DNA of 64,000 nucleotides, from contig JAVJWR010000031.1 of the NCBI GenBank assembly GCA_040221975.1, positions 313,078 through 377,077 of the forward strand, in the 5' to 3' direction. Shown one piece after another: positions 36,131 to 44,272 of this stretch; the first letter of the stretch is position 1; every line of letters starts with the position of its first letter. The notes beneath the pieces were generated by a model. That model saw only the letters and a list, made by a program, of their open reading frames with translations. It had not been told where the DNA came from and made no database searches. The DNA is from Haliea sp040221975. Lineage in GTDB: Bacteria > Pseudomonadota > Gammaproteobacteria > Pseudomonadales > Halieaceae. A program made the translations under genes and the position numbers.

Positions 36131-37750
36131 CTACTCGTCGTAGCAATCGTCGTCGGGGACAACGTTGGGCTTTTTCAGGTCGCGGAGGATTTCCCGCGCC
36201 GCGTTGGCACCGCAGGCCGCGGAGACGCCGCCGCCAGGGTGCGTCGATGAACCGCACATGTAGAAGTTGCGCAGGGGCATGCGGTACTGCCCATAGCCGG
36301 GGAATGGACGGTTGAAGAGCAACTGGTCGATGGTGAGCTCCCCCTGGAAGATGTTGCCCTGCGTAAGTCCGATCTCGGCCTCGATTTCGTGAGGCGTGCG
36401 CACCTCCATGTGCACGATCAGGTCCTTGAAGCCGGGGCTGTAGCGCTCCAGCTTGTTGATCACGGTCTGGCCGAAGGCGTCACGTTTTTCCGGGGTCCAG
36501 GGGCCGTCGGCCAGTTCCGGCGGGCAGTACTGGACGAAATTTGACATCCAGTGCTTCCCGGCCGGTGCTACGGTCGGGTCCCAGGCACTCGGTATTATCG
36601 ATTCAATGAACGGGTCTTCGGACCAGGTGCCGCGTTTCCAGGCGTCGTATGCGCGCTCCATGGTTTCCAGCGAGCCCGCGAAGGTCTGGCCACCGCGGTT
36701 GATATAGCGGTTGTCGGGTAGCCCCTTGAAGCGCGGCAGGCCCGAGAGCGCGATGTTGACCTTGCCGGAAGAGCCGCGGATCTTGAAATTCTGTGCCCGC
36801 TCGAGGATGCGCGGCGGCAATTCCTCTGGCTGCAGGAGCTTGGTGAAGGTGCGCTTGGCATCGAGGTTGGACACGACGATATTGGCGTGGAGCTCATCGC
36901 CATTCTCCAGTGCCACACCCACGGTGGTGCCGTTGCGCACAACGATGCGTTCCACCCCGGCGCAGGTGCGGATTTCGCCGCCCGCTTCCCGCAGCGCGCT
37001 GGCGATGGCCTGGGAGATGGCGCCCATGCCGCCGCGCGCCAGGCCCCAGGCACCCACGTTGCCGTCGACGTCCCCCATCACGTGGTGCAGCAGGATGTAG
37101 GCGGAGCCCGGGGACTGGACGCCCAGCGCCGTGCCGATGATGCCGGGGCTGGCCATGGCGGCCTTGACCAGATCGTTTTCGAAGTAGTCGTCGAGGAAAT
37201 CCGCCGCGCTCATGGTAAAGAAGCGGATGTACTCATAGAGCTCGCGCTCCCCGAGCGCCCGGAATTCCTTTGCCAGGAACAGCATTTCGCGGATATCCCG
37301 CGGTTTGAGAGACGCCGGATCCGGCGGCGTGCGCATCAGGGTCTTGCGGATCAGCTGCGCGTAGCGGCCGAGGTCAGCCTGGAAGCGCGACATGGCGTCG
37401 GCGTCGTGCGGCGAGTGGCGCTGCAGCTCCAGGTAGTGCGCCCCTTCATCCGGGTAGTCGATCAGGGTGCTGCCGTCGTCACCGAAGGCCACCGTGCCCA
37501 GGTAGGGTACGAGCAGCAGCCCGTGGCGGGAGAGATCGAGGTCGCGGTGCAGGGACTGACGCATCATGCTGCAGACGTAGGAGCAGCTGGAGTAGTGCCA
37601 GCCCTCCTGCAGCTCCCGGGTGACCGCGGCGCCGCCGATATAGTCGTTTTTTTCCAGCACCACGACGTCGAGTCCGGCCCGGGCGAGGTAGGCAGCATTG
37701 GTAAGGCCATTGTGGCCCGCACCAATAACGATGGCGTCGTAGCGCTTCAC
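36131..37750 (-). CDS. FAD-dependent oxidoreductase, PYROXD2/phytoene-dehydrogenase-like (paralog C)
   Basis: Third paralog, 539 residues, starting at GTG 37750. FAD motifs are DAIVIGAGHNGLTNAAYLAR and LEKNDYIGGAAVTRELQEGW; the C-terminal hallmark is altered to MCGSSTHPGGGVSAACGANA, with a cysteine where A, B and D have PG. That change and the region SSCSYVCSMMRQSLHRDLDL make it the most divergent of the four. The start overlaps the stop of paralog D (GTGA, 37747-37750) and the GcvT-like gene follows 3 bp later, so D, C and GcvT are likely made together and may act on one another's products. Confidence 0.82.
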   Translation of the reverse strand: MKRYDAIVIGAGHNGLTNAAYLARAGLDVVVLEKNDYIGGAAVTRELQEGWHYSSCSYVCSMMRQSLHRDLDLSRHGLLLVPYLGTVAFGDDGSTLIDYPDEGAHYLELQRHSPHDADAMSRFQADLGRYAQLIRKTLMRTPPDPASLKPRDIREMLFLAKEFRALGERELYEYIRFFTMSAADFLDDYFENDLVKAAMASPGIIGTALGVQSPGSAYILLHHVMGDVDGNVGAWGLARGGMGAISQAIASALREAGGEIRTCAGVERIVVRNGTTVGVALENGDELHANIVVSNLDAKRTFTKLLQPEELPPRILERAQNFKIRGSSGKVNIALSGLPRFKGLPDNRYINRGGQTFAGSLETMERAYDAWKRGTWSEDPFIESIIPSAWDPTVAPAGKHWMSNFVQYCPPELADGPWTPEKRDAFGQTVINKLERYSPGFKDLIVHMEVRTPHEIEAEIGLTQGNIFQGELTIDQLLFNRPFPGYGQYRMPLRNFYMCGSSTHPGGGVSAACGANAAREILRDLKKPNVVPDDDCYDE

Positions 37751-39291
37751 GACAGGATCACCTGCGCCGCGTTGTGACCGGGGGCGCCCGACAGGCCGCC
37801 ACCGGGGTGACTGCCCGCGCCGCAGAGGAACAGGCCGGGGATGGGCGTCGCGTACTGGGCGGCCTCGTAGGTGGGCCGCATCATCAGCAACTGGTCAATG
37901 GCGAATTCCGTGTGGTGCCAGTGGCCGCCGGTTACACCGTGCAGGGTCTCCAGATCTGCGGGCGTCAGCAGCTCCGCATGCAGCACGAGTTTCCGCAGCC
38001 CCGGGGCGTAGCGCTCCAGTTCGTCGAGGAGGCGCGAGGTCAGCGCCTCCTGGGCCTCAGTGGTCCAGCCCCCCTTGAGCGTGGCGGGCACATACATCAC
38101 GTGGGCAGAGAGCAGATGCTGCCCTGCTGGCGCCAGGGCCGGCTCCCGAAGGCTTGGGATCACAACCTCCATGACAGGGTTGCTGGAGCACTGACCATAC
38201 TTGGCATCGTCGAAGGCGAACTCGATGGCGTCAAGGTTGGGCGCCATGATCATCCGTCCGTCCGCCCGCTCGAGACCGGAGAACCGGGGTTCTTCAGCCA
38301 GGGCAAGGTGGAGCTTGGCGACATAGCCTTCGCAGCGGAGCCGGCGAATGCGGTTGCTGAACTCGATCTCCAGGTATCTGGGGCCAACGAGTTCGAGAAA
38401 GGTGCGTTGGGGGTCCGCGGAAGAGACCACGCGGTCTGCGGCGATACGCTTGCCGCTCGCGAGCTCGACACCGGTGGCACGCAGCCCGGCCTCGTCGCCT
38501 TCGATGAGGATTTGCCTGACCGCTGTGCCCAGTTGCAGCTGGGCGCCCGCATCCGTCGCCGCGGCCACCAGCGCGTCGATCAGTCCCCGCACGCCTGCTT
38601 TCGGTACCACGTGTTGGCCGCCGTGTTCGCCGCAGAGACGGTAGAGCAGCATGAGTACACTCTGATTGGGCGAGCGGGGTGCGAGTCGGCCGCCGATGAT
38701 GCCGTCCCAGCTGAGTGCGGCCTTGAGGCGATCGTTGGTGAAATGCTCATCCATGAGATCGCGCATGGGCAAGGTCGCCACGCGGAAGAACTCGAGCATG
38801 TCCTCCCGGCCGAGGCGGCGCAGGCGCAGGCCCAGTTGGGCGAAGGTGAGCAGCTCCTTCGCGCTATTGCCACCGATGCCCGGCATCCGCTTCATCCAGA
38901 ACGGGGCCAGGGCGTCGCGGAAGGTCTCCAGAGCTGCCCGGTAACGCCTGTAGCTGGCCGCGTCCGCGGCATCGACGCCACTGACACCCCCGGCAGTTAG
39001 CGCAACGTGGTTTCCTTCCGGATCCAGGCCGACGGTCGCCAGCGGCTCGCCGCTGCTCGTGTAGCCATGCTTTTCCAGCGCCAGATCCTTGGCGACCTGC
39101 GGCGAAAACTGGTAGACCGTGTGCGCAGCGGCAACGTGGAACCCCGGGTGGAACTCCCGGGTGGTGGCGAGGCCGCCGGCGCCGTCGCCGGCCTCGACAA
39201 GCAACACGCGTTGACCGTGCCGGGCCAGGTAGGCGGCACAGATCAGGCCGTTATGGCCAGCGCCAACGATAATGGTGTCGTAGCGGTCCAA
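37747..39291 (-). CDS. FAD-dependent oxidoreductase, PYROXD2/phytoene-dehydrogenase-like (paralog D)
   Basis: Fourth paralog, 514 residues. The start is TTG 39291 with GGAG six bases upstream; the FAD strand DTIIVGAGHNGLICAAYLAR begins four residues in. Other motifs are VEAGDGAGGLATTREFHPGF and LCGAGSHPGGGLSGAPGHNA. HTVYQFSPQVAKDLALEKHG replaces the SLLRP-type stretch of A and B. It is first in the tight operon D-C-GcvT and lies 86 bp downstream of the molybdopterin oxidoreductase stop, so it may also be read from that gene's promoter. Confidence 0.82.
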   Translation of the reverse strand: MDRYDTIIVGAGHNGLICAAYLARHGQRVLLVEAGDGAGGLATTREFHPGFHVAAAHTVYQFSPQVAKDLALEKHGYTSSGEPLATVGLDPEGNHVALTAGGVSGVDAADAASYRRYRAALETFRDALAPFWMKRMPGIGGNSAKELLTFAQLGLRLRRLGREDMLEFFRVATLPMRDLMDEHFTNDRLKAALSWDGIIGGRLAPRSPNQSVLMLLYRLCGEHGGQHVVPKAGVRGLIDALVAAATDAGAQLQLGTAVRQILIEGDEAGLRATGVELASGKRIAADRVVSSADPQRTFLELVGPRYLEIEFSNRIRRLRCEGYVAKLHLALAEEPRFSGLERADGRMIMAPNLDAIEFAFDDAKYGQCSSNPVMEVVIPSLREPALAPAGQHLLSAHVMYVPATLKGGWTTEAQEALTSRLLDELERYAPGLRKLVLHAELLTPADLETLHGVTGGHWHHTEFAIDQLLMMRPTYEAAQYATPIPGLFLCGAGSHPGGGLSGAPGHNAAQVILS

Positions 39292-39377
39292 GCCCCACTC
39301 CCGCTCTCGTGTCAGATAGCGGAAGCCTAGGGGGGCGCCTCAGACGCGGCGACCGCGCCTATACGCCGGGACTTGTA

Positions 39378-41435
39378 TCACAGCGGGGCGACGTCAACCG
39401 TGCAATCGTAGTAGCAGGCACCTCCGGCGAGGTCCGCGCGGTGTCCCGGGATGAGCGCGTTCACGGTCTGCCCCGTCGGACTGTCGCCGATCCAGGCGCC
39501 TTTGGGGACAAACACGGTGCCCGGGCGTACATCGTCGGTGATCCATAGCGGCAGCACCACGGCGCCCTGGTCGTTGTGAAGTCGGACCTGTGCGCCGTTT
39601 GCCAGGGACAAGTCAGCAGCGTCCCGGGGATGCATCTCACAGGCGATATCGTCACGGTGAGATGCCAGCCCGCCAAAGGTCGAATTGATCCGCCGCTCCG
39701 AGGCCGGGCTGACAAGGATAAAGCGCCTGGGGTTGGCCAGGGACTTGAAGCGCGGCAGCGCGTCGCCCTGAGCCGCGAGCTTCTCGCTGTAGAGCTCGAT
39801 TCGGCCGCTGGGTGTCCGCGGCGGCCCGTGCCGGATCACCGAAGGAGCCGGCGTTGCCGTCATATCGATGGCGGTATCGGTGGGCAGTTCACTGGGGCGA
39901 CGGCCTGCAAGGGCAGGGTGATCAGCGGCAATGGCCTGGTCCATGAGTGCCGCGTCCGAATCGCGGAAACAGTTCTCGGTGAAGCCAAAGCGCCGGGCCA
40001 GGCGTCGGAACAGTTCCGTGTTGGGCAGGCAGTCGCCGAGCGGTGTCATGACCGGTGCCGAGCGCTGCAGGTAGGTGTGGCCATAGGCGCAGTAGAGATC
40101 TCCGTACTCGAGATGCGTCGCGGCCGGCAGGATTACATCCGCAAGTGCCATCGAGTCGGTCATGGTCAGGTCTGACCCGACCACGAACAGGTCCTCGTGA
40201 CGCAGGGCTGCCTGCATGGCGGCGGCCTCTGGATGCACCGCTACCGGATTGTGGTTGTAGATGAACAGCGCTCGCAGCGGTGTCGAGTCGCCGGGTGCCA
40301 TTACCAGTGCGGGGATATCCAGGACGTTCAGTTCCCGAATGCCATCCGGCGCCAGGTCGGGCCGTGCGAGGGCGTCCTCCGCAATGGGGAAAAAGCCGGA
40401 GACGTTGCAGATGCCCGCACCGCGCGGTCCGAAATTACCGGTAAGGGCGGGCAGCGCATAGGCCGCGCGCAGCCCGGCGCCGCCGTTGCGGTTGCGCTCC
40501 GGCGCCACGCCAACGGTCATGGCCGCCGGCGACAGGTCGCGCCAGAGGCGGGCGAACTGACGGATCTGCTCCGCTGGCAGGCCACAGAGCCCGGCCGCGC
40601 GCTCGACCGGATACCTGCGCGCCTCGGCGAGAAACGCCTCCGTTCCGCTGACCCACGTTTCCACAAAAGCGGTGTCGATGGCATTCATGCGCTCGAGTTC
40701 CGCCGCGACTGCGTAGGCCAGGACGACGTCGGTCCCGGGCAGCAAGGGGAGGTGTAGATCGGCGTCCCGGGCGATGCGGGTGCGTTTCGGGTCGATCACC
40801 ACCAGGCGGGCACCGCGGGAGCGTTCGTCGCGGATCAGTGTGGTCAGGTGCAGGTTGCAGTTGGTGATGTTGTTACCCCAGACCACGATCAGTCGGGCGT
40901 CACCCAGTTCAGTAAAGGGAATGCCGCCGATATCACCGAAGACGCTGTTCCAGGCCGCATCCGACACGCCCGCACAGAGCGGCGAGGCGTCCACCCGGCT
41001 GGCACCGAGACGGTGAAAGAAGCGCTTGTCCATCGAGCCGTGGGCGAGCAGCCCCATGGGACCGCCATAGTAGAGTGGTGCGATAGCCTCGCTGCCGTAG
41101 CGGACCCGGACCCGGTCGAAGCCCTCGTAGACCGCGTCCAGGGCCTCGTCCCAGCTTGCCGGACGGAACCTGCCCGAGCCCCTGGAGCCTTCGCGCAGCA
41201 GCGGCCGCAGCAGGCGCCCCTCGCCGTGAACCTGGCTCGGCAGCGCCTGCGCGACCTTCGCGCAGATCCTGCCGCGGGTGAAGGGGTTGGCAGTACTGCC
41301 GCGGACTCGGCTTACCCGCCCGTCCTGCAGGTCGATAGCGAGGCTGCAGGTGTCGGCACAGTCGAGGGGGCATACTGCCGAATGGCTTACTGGACCGCCG
41401 GGCGCCTTGCCGCCGTCAGGGGCTGCGTCGCTCAT
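39378..41435 (-). CDS. Molybdopterin-dependent oxidoreductase (DMSO reductase family, stand-alone)
   Basis: ATG 41435 gives 685 residues; the frame upstream is not family-like. The N-terminus has a [4Fe-4S] motif CPLDCADTCSL with the fourth cysteine in GRICAKV. The bis-MGD core is seen in IVVWGNNITNCNLHLTTLIR, VVIDPKRTRIARDADLHLPL and ATHLEYGDLYCAYGHTYLQR; the C-terminal molydop-binding domain runs SNFG-like NSTFGGLASHRDD onward. A cysteine in DASPLCAGVSDAAW sits where the molybdenum ligand is expected. There is no Tat signal, no iron-sulfur partner and no membrane anchor gene nearby, so it is a single-subunit cytoplasmic enzyme. Substrate unknown; the amine cluster next to it may be a hint. 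Confidence 0.83.
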   Translation of the reverse strand: MSDAAPDGGKAPGGPVSHSAVCPLDCADTCSLAIDLQDGRVSRVRGSTANPFTRGRICAKVAQALPSQVHGEGRLLRPLLREGSRGSGRFRPASWDEALDAVYEGFDRVRVRYGSEAIAPLYYGGPMGLLAHGSMDKRFFHRLGASRVDASPLCAGVSDAAWNSVFGDIGGIPFTELGDARLIVVWGNNITNCNLHLTTLIRDERSRGARLVVIDPKRTRIARDADLHLPLLPGTDVVLAYAVAAELERMNAIDTAFVETWVSGTEAFLAEARRYPVERAAGLCGLPAEQIRQFARLWRDLSPAAMTVGVAPERNRNGGAGLRAAYALPALTGNFGPRGAGICNVSGFFPIAEDALARPDLAPDGIRELNVLDIPALVMAPGDSTPLRALFIYNHNPVAVHPEAAAMQAALRHEDLFVVGSDLTMTDSMALADVILPAATHLEYGDLYCAYGHTYLQRSAPVMTPLGDCLPNTELFRRLARRFGFTENCFRDSDAALMDQAIAADHPALAGRRPSELPTDTAIDMTATPAPSVIRHGPPRTPSGRIELYSEKLAAQGDALPRFKSLANPRRFILVSPASERRINSTFGGLASHRDDIACEMHPRDAADLSLANGAQVRLHNDQGAVVLPLWITDDVRPGTVFVPKGAWIGDSPTGQTVNALIPGHRADLAGGACYYDCTVDVAPL

Positions 41436-41563
41436 GGTGTATCGCCCTCGTGGTTCAACCTTTGTTCGAGTATGGCAGTCGGGGGAAAACGACGCCAGCC
41501 AGCGGCGCGCGGGTTGTGGGCACAGATCTCGAGCACCATCTCGTGTGCCGCTTCCGCGCCCAT

Positions 41564-42436
41564 TCAGTCGGGCAACACCTCCGCAAGGTGGTTTACAAAC
41601 AACCTTACCTTTGCCGACAAGTGCCTGTTGTGTGGGTACACCGCCCAAACTGCGGTATCGGTTGGCTTGAACCGGTCCAGAACCGGCATGAGTTTCCCGT
41701 CATCGACTGCCCTGCGGATATAGAAGTCGGGGAGCTGCACCAGTCCCATGCCTGAGGTCGCGGCATGGACCAGTGCCCGGCCGTTGTTGCTGCGCCAGGT
41801 TCCGTTCACTTCGAGGTCGAAATTGCGCTGCTGGTCCCTGAACCGCCAGCTGTTGAGGGTGCCGACAAGGCAGTTGTGATTGACGAGTGATGCCACGTCA
41901 TGCGGGCTGCCATAGCGTTCCAGATAGCCCGGTGCGCCGCAGGTGACCAGCCGGCGACTGCAGATGCGGCGCGCAATCAGCGAAGAATCCCGCAGGGTTC
42001 CGGCCCGGATGGCGATGTCGTACCCCTCAGCTATGAGATCGACCAGGCGATTGTTGAAGTCGATGTCGATAGTGATTCCCGGGTGTTGGCCCATGAAATC
42101 CGCCGCTGCGGGTGCGATAAAGTCTTCGCCAAAGGCACCGGCCACCGTTATTCTCAGGCGCCCGCGAGGCCGTTCCTGCAAGTCCTGGACGGCGTCTTCC
42201 GCTTCCGTGAGAGTGGTGAGAACGTCCTGACAGCGCAGAAAGAAAGCCTGGCCGACCTCCGTCACTGACAGTTTCCGCGTCGTGCGTACCAGTAATTGTG
42301 CGCCGAGGCGGGATTCCAGCAACACAATCTGTTTGCTCACGTGTGACTTCGACACACCCAGTGCATCGGCAGCTCGGGAAAAACTCCCGTGCTGAACGAC
42401 GCTGACAAAGGCGTCGATGCCCTCCCATTTGTGCAC
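41564..42436 (-). CDS. LysR-family transcriptional regulator
   Basis: The 290-residue protein starts at GTG 42436 with a winged HTH (FVSVVQHGSFSRAADALGVS, KSHVSKQIVLLESRLGAQLL) and continues with a LysR substrate domain containing RLRITVAGAFGEDFIAPAAA and the GYDIAIRAGTL segment. It is divergent from frmA across 107 bp, the standard layout for a LysR protein controlling its neighbour, and lies upstream of the molybdopterin oxidoreductase on its own strand (128 bp gap). It could sense formaldehyde, a glutathione adduct or a pathway amine. Inverted repeats at 42442-42466 are candidate binding sites. Confidence 0.9.
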   Translation of the reverse strand: MHKWEGIDAFVSVVQHGSFSRAADALGVSKSHVSKQIVLLESRLGAQLLVRTTRKLSVTEVGQAFFLRCQDVLTTLTEAEDAVQDLQERPRGRLRITVAGAFGEDFIAPAAADFMGQHPGITIDIDFNNRLVDLIAEGYDIAIRAGTLRDSSLIARRICSRRLVTCGAPGYLERYGSPHDVASLVNHNCLVGTLNSWRFRDQQRNFDLEVNGTWRSNNGRALVHAATSGMGLVQLPDFYIRRAVDDGKLMPVLDRFKPTDTAVWAVYPHNRHLSAKVRLFVNHLAEVLPD

Positions 42437-42441
42437 GATTG

Positions 42442-42466
42442 TTTCCTTATGGAAATAGTTATTCCA
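42442..42466. promoter_or_regulatory. Overlapping inverted repeats in the lysR-frmA intergenic region
   Basis: TTTCC (42442-42446) and GGAAA (42451-42455) form one inverted repeat with a 4 bp spacer. TGGAA (42450-42454) and TTCCA (42462-42466) form a second with a 7 bp spacer, sharing the middle arm. The site is 6 bp from the LysR start and about 80 bp before frmA, suited to autoregulation and activation of frmA by the LysR protein. Confidence 0.5.
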
Positions 42467-42543
42467 TGATATCCTGGTTAATCTTCATATGTGAACAAAA
42501 TAGACTGGCGTTGCCTGACAATTCTCAAGATTGGAGACGCCAT

Positions 42544-43650
42544 ATGAAGACCCGGGCAGCGGTCGCATTTGAGGCTGGCAAGCCTCTGCAAGTCGTGGAA
42601 GTGGACCTGGATGGCCCGCGCCATGGTGAGGTACTGGTTGAAATCAAGGCAACGGGGGTCTGCCATACCGACGCGTTTACCCTGTCAGGTGACGACCCGG
42701 AAGGCGCCTTTCCAGCCATCCTCGGACATGAAGGTGCTGGTGTGGTGGTCGACGTCGGCCCAGGCGTGAAGAGTTTGCAGAAGGGCGACCATGTTATTCC
42801 TCTGTACACTGCCGAGTGCCGCGAGTGCAATTTCTGCCTCAATCCCAAGACCAACCTGTGCCAGGCCGTCAGGGCGACTCAGGGCCAGGGTGTGATGCCC
42901 GACGGAACCAGTCGTTTTTCCCTCGACGGAAAGCCCATTCTGCACTACATGGGCTGCTCTACGTTTTCCAATTACACGGTGCTGCCTGAAATTTCGCTGG
43001 CCAGGGTGCGCAAGGACGCCCCTTTCGACAAGATCTGCTACATCGGTTGTGGGGTAACGACCGGCATTGGCGCAGTCGCTTTCACCATGAAAGTCGAGGC
43101 GGGCGCCACGGTGGCTGTGTTTGGTCTTGGTGGCATAGGGCTGAATGTCATCCAGGGTGCGCGCATGGTCGGCGCCAGCCGCATCATCGGCGTGGACCTT
43201 AATCCGGCCAAGGTCCCGCTGGCACGGCAGTTTGGCATGACGGACTTCGTAAATCCCAAAGATGTCGACAACGTGGTCGAGCATCTCATCGAGATGACCG
43301 GCGGCGGGGTGGACTACAGCTTTGAGTGCATCGGTAACGTGAATGTCATGCGCCAGGCCCTGGAGTGCTGCCACAAGGGCTGGGGCCAGAGCTGTATTGT
43401 CGGCGTGGCGGGCGCCGGCCAGGAAATCTCCACCCGTCCATTCCAGTTGGTGACCGGGCGCTCCTGGCGGGGTACGGCCTTCGGTGGTGCCCGGGGGCGG
43501 ACCGACGTGCCAAAGATTGTCGATTGGTATATGGACGGGCGGATCAATATCGACGACCTGATTACCCACACCATGCCGCTGGACGACATCAACAAGGCCT
43601 TCGATCTGATGCACTCAGGGGAAAGCATCCGTTCGGTAGTGCTGTACTGA
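42544..43650 (+). CDS. frmA: S-(hydroxymethyl)glutathione dehydrogenase / class III alcohol dehydrogenase
   Basis: The enzyme oxidises the spontaneous formaldehyde-glutathione adduct to S-formylglutathione with NAD+. ATG 42544 (GGAG nine bases upstream) gives 368 residues beginning MKTRAAVAFEAGKPLQVVEV. Catalytic zinc ligands lie in CHTDAFTLSGDDPEGAFP and the GHEGAGVV loop; the structural zinc site is the four cysteines in CRECNFCLNPKTNLC. GLGGIGLNVIQGARMVGA is the NAD fold. No S-formylglutathione hydrolase gene is next to it. The formate dehydrogenase operon 130 bp downstream would finish the oxidation, making a formaldehyde-to-CO2 module. Confidence 0.95.
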   Translation: MKTRAAVAFEAGKPLQVVEVDLDGPRHGEVLVEIKATGVCHTDAFTLSGDDPEGAFPAILGHEGAGVVVDVGPGVKSLQKGDHVIPLYTAECRECNFCLNPKTNLCQAVRATQGQGVMPDGTSRFSLDGKPILHYMGCSTFSNYTVLPEISLARVRKDAPFDKICYIGCGVTTGIGAVAFTMKVEAGATVAVFGLGGIGLNVIQGARMVGASRIIGVDLNPAKVPLARQFGMTDFVNPKDVDNVVEHLIEMTGGGVDYSFECIGNVNVMRQALECCHKGWGQSCIVGVAGAGQEISTRPFQLVTGRSWRGTAFGGARGRTDVPKIVDWYMDGRINIDDLITHTMPLDDINKAFDLMHSGESIRSVVLY

Positions 43651-43706
43651 GTTGTCTTCACAGCTTCACGCCTGGGTGAACAGTGGTTACACACGGCTCC
43701 TGGCAT

Positions 43707-43737
43707 TTGGCAAACGGCGTGCCTGTTTATGTATACT
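43707..43737 (+). promoter_or_regulatory. Putative promoter of the fds operon
   Basis: TTGGCA at 43707-43712 and TATACT at 43732-43737 are 19 bp apart, two more than ideal, about 45 bp before fdsG. It is the best sigma70-like pair in the 130 bp frmA-fdsG gap; no terminator is evident after frmA, so read-through from frmA is also possible. Confidence 0.4.
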
Positions 43738-43780
43738 CATTGCGACGCTGCACGACATTTCAATGACTTGAGGTAGTGTC

Positions 43781-44272
43781 ATGGTTGAAGCGACCGCAGT
43801 GCGGCCCGGGGTTATCGAGGCTGCCATTTCCACTCATCGGCACAGGCCCGGTGCGCTATTGCCGATATTGCATGCAATTCAGGATGGGCTGGGCTATATC
43901 CCGGCTGAGGCCATCGCGGCAGTTGCTGAAGCGCTCAACCAGAGTCGGGCAGAAATCGCAGGTGTACTCAGCTTTTATCATCATTTTCGATCCACGCCGC
44001 CGGGAAGTGCCGTCGTGCAAATCTGTCGGGCGGAGGCTTGTCAGGCGGTAGGTGGGCGAGACCTGGAACGGCATGCCAAGCAACGATTGGGTATTGGTTA
44101 CCACGCAACCACGGGGGATGCCCGGATCAGCCTGGAACCCGTGTACTGCCTGGGGAATTGTGCCTGCGGACCTTCGGTGCGAATCGGCGACGCCGTCCAT
44201 GGTCGCGTCTCGGAAACAGTGTTCGATGCACTGGTAGACGAGTTGAGCAGCGATGTGGTGAAAGTACAGTGA
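43781..44272 (+). CDS. fdsG: NAD-dependent formate dehydrogenase gamma subunit (NuoE-like)
   Basis: FdsG is the thioredoxin-fold [2Fe-2S] subunit of the soluble molybdenum formate dehydrogenase. The 163-residue protein has LLPILHAIQDGLGYIPAEAI and the ligands of the cluster in two pairs: ICRAEACQA and VYCLGNCACGPSVRI. It is homologous to NuoE of complex I, but the following genes and the absence of nuo membrane subunits fix it as part of a formate dehydrogenase. Its stop overlaps the fdsB GTG (GTGA). Confidence 0.93.
   Translation: MVEATAVRPGVIEAAISTHRHRPGALLPILHAIQDGLGYIPAEAIAAVAEALNQSRAEIAGVLSFYHHFRSTPPGSAVVQICRAEACQAVGGRDLERHAKQRLGIGYHATTGDARISLEPVYCLGNCACGPSVRIGDAVHGRVSETVFDALVDELSSDVVKVQ

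Noticed and set aside
25578..39291. Carotenoid biosynthesis cluster (because the enzymes resemble phytoene desaturases)
   Set aside because: No phytoene synthase, geranylgeranyl diphosphate synthase, cyclase or ketolase is present; the C-terminal HPGGG motif region and the neighbours fit the PYROXD2-like branch and amine metabolism.
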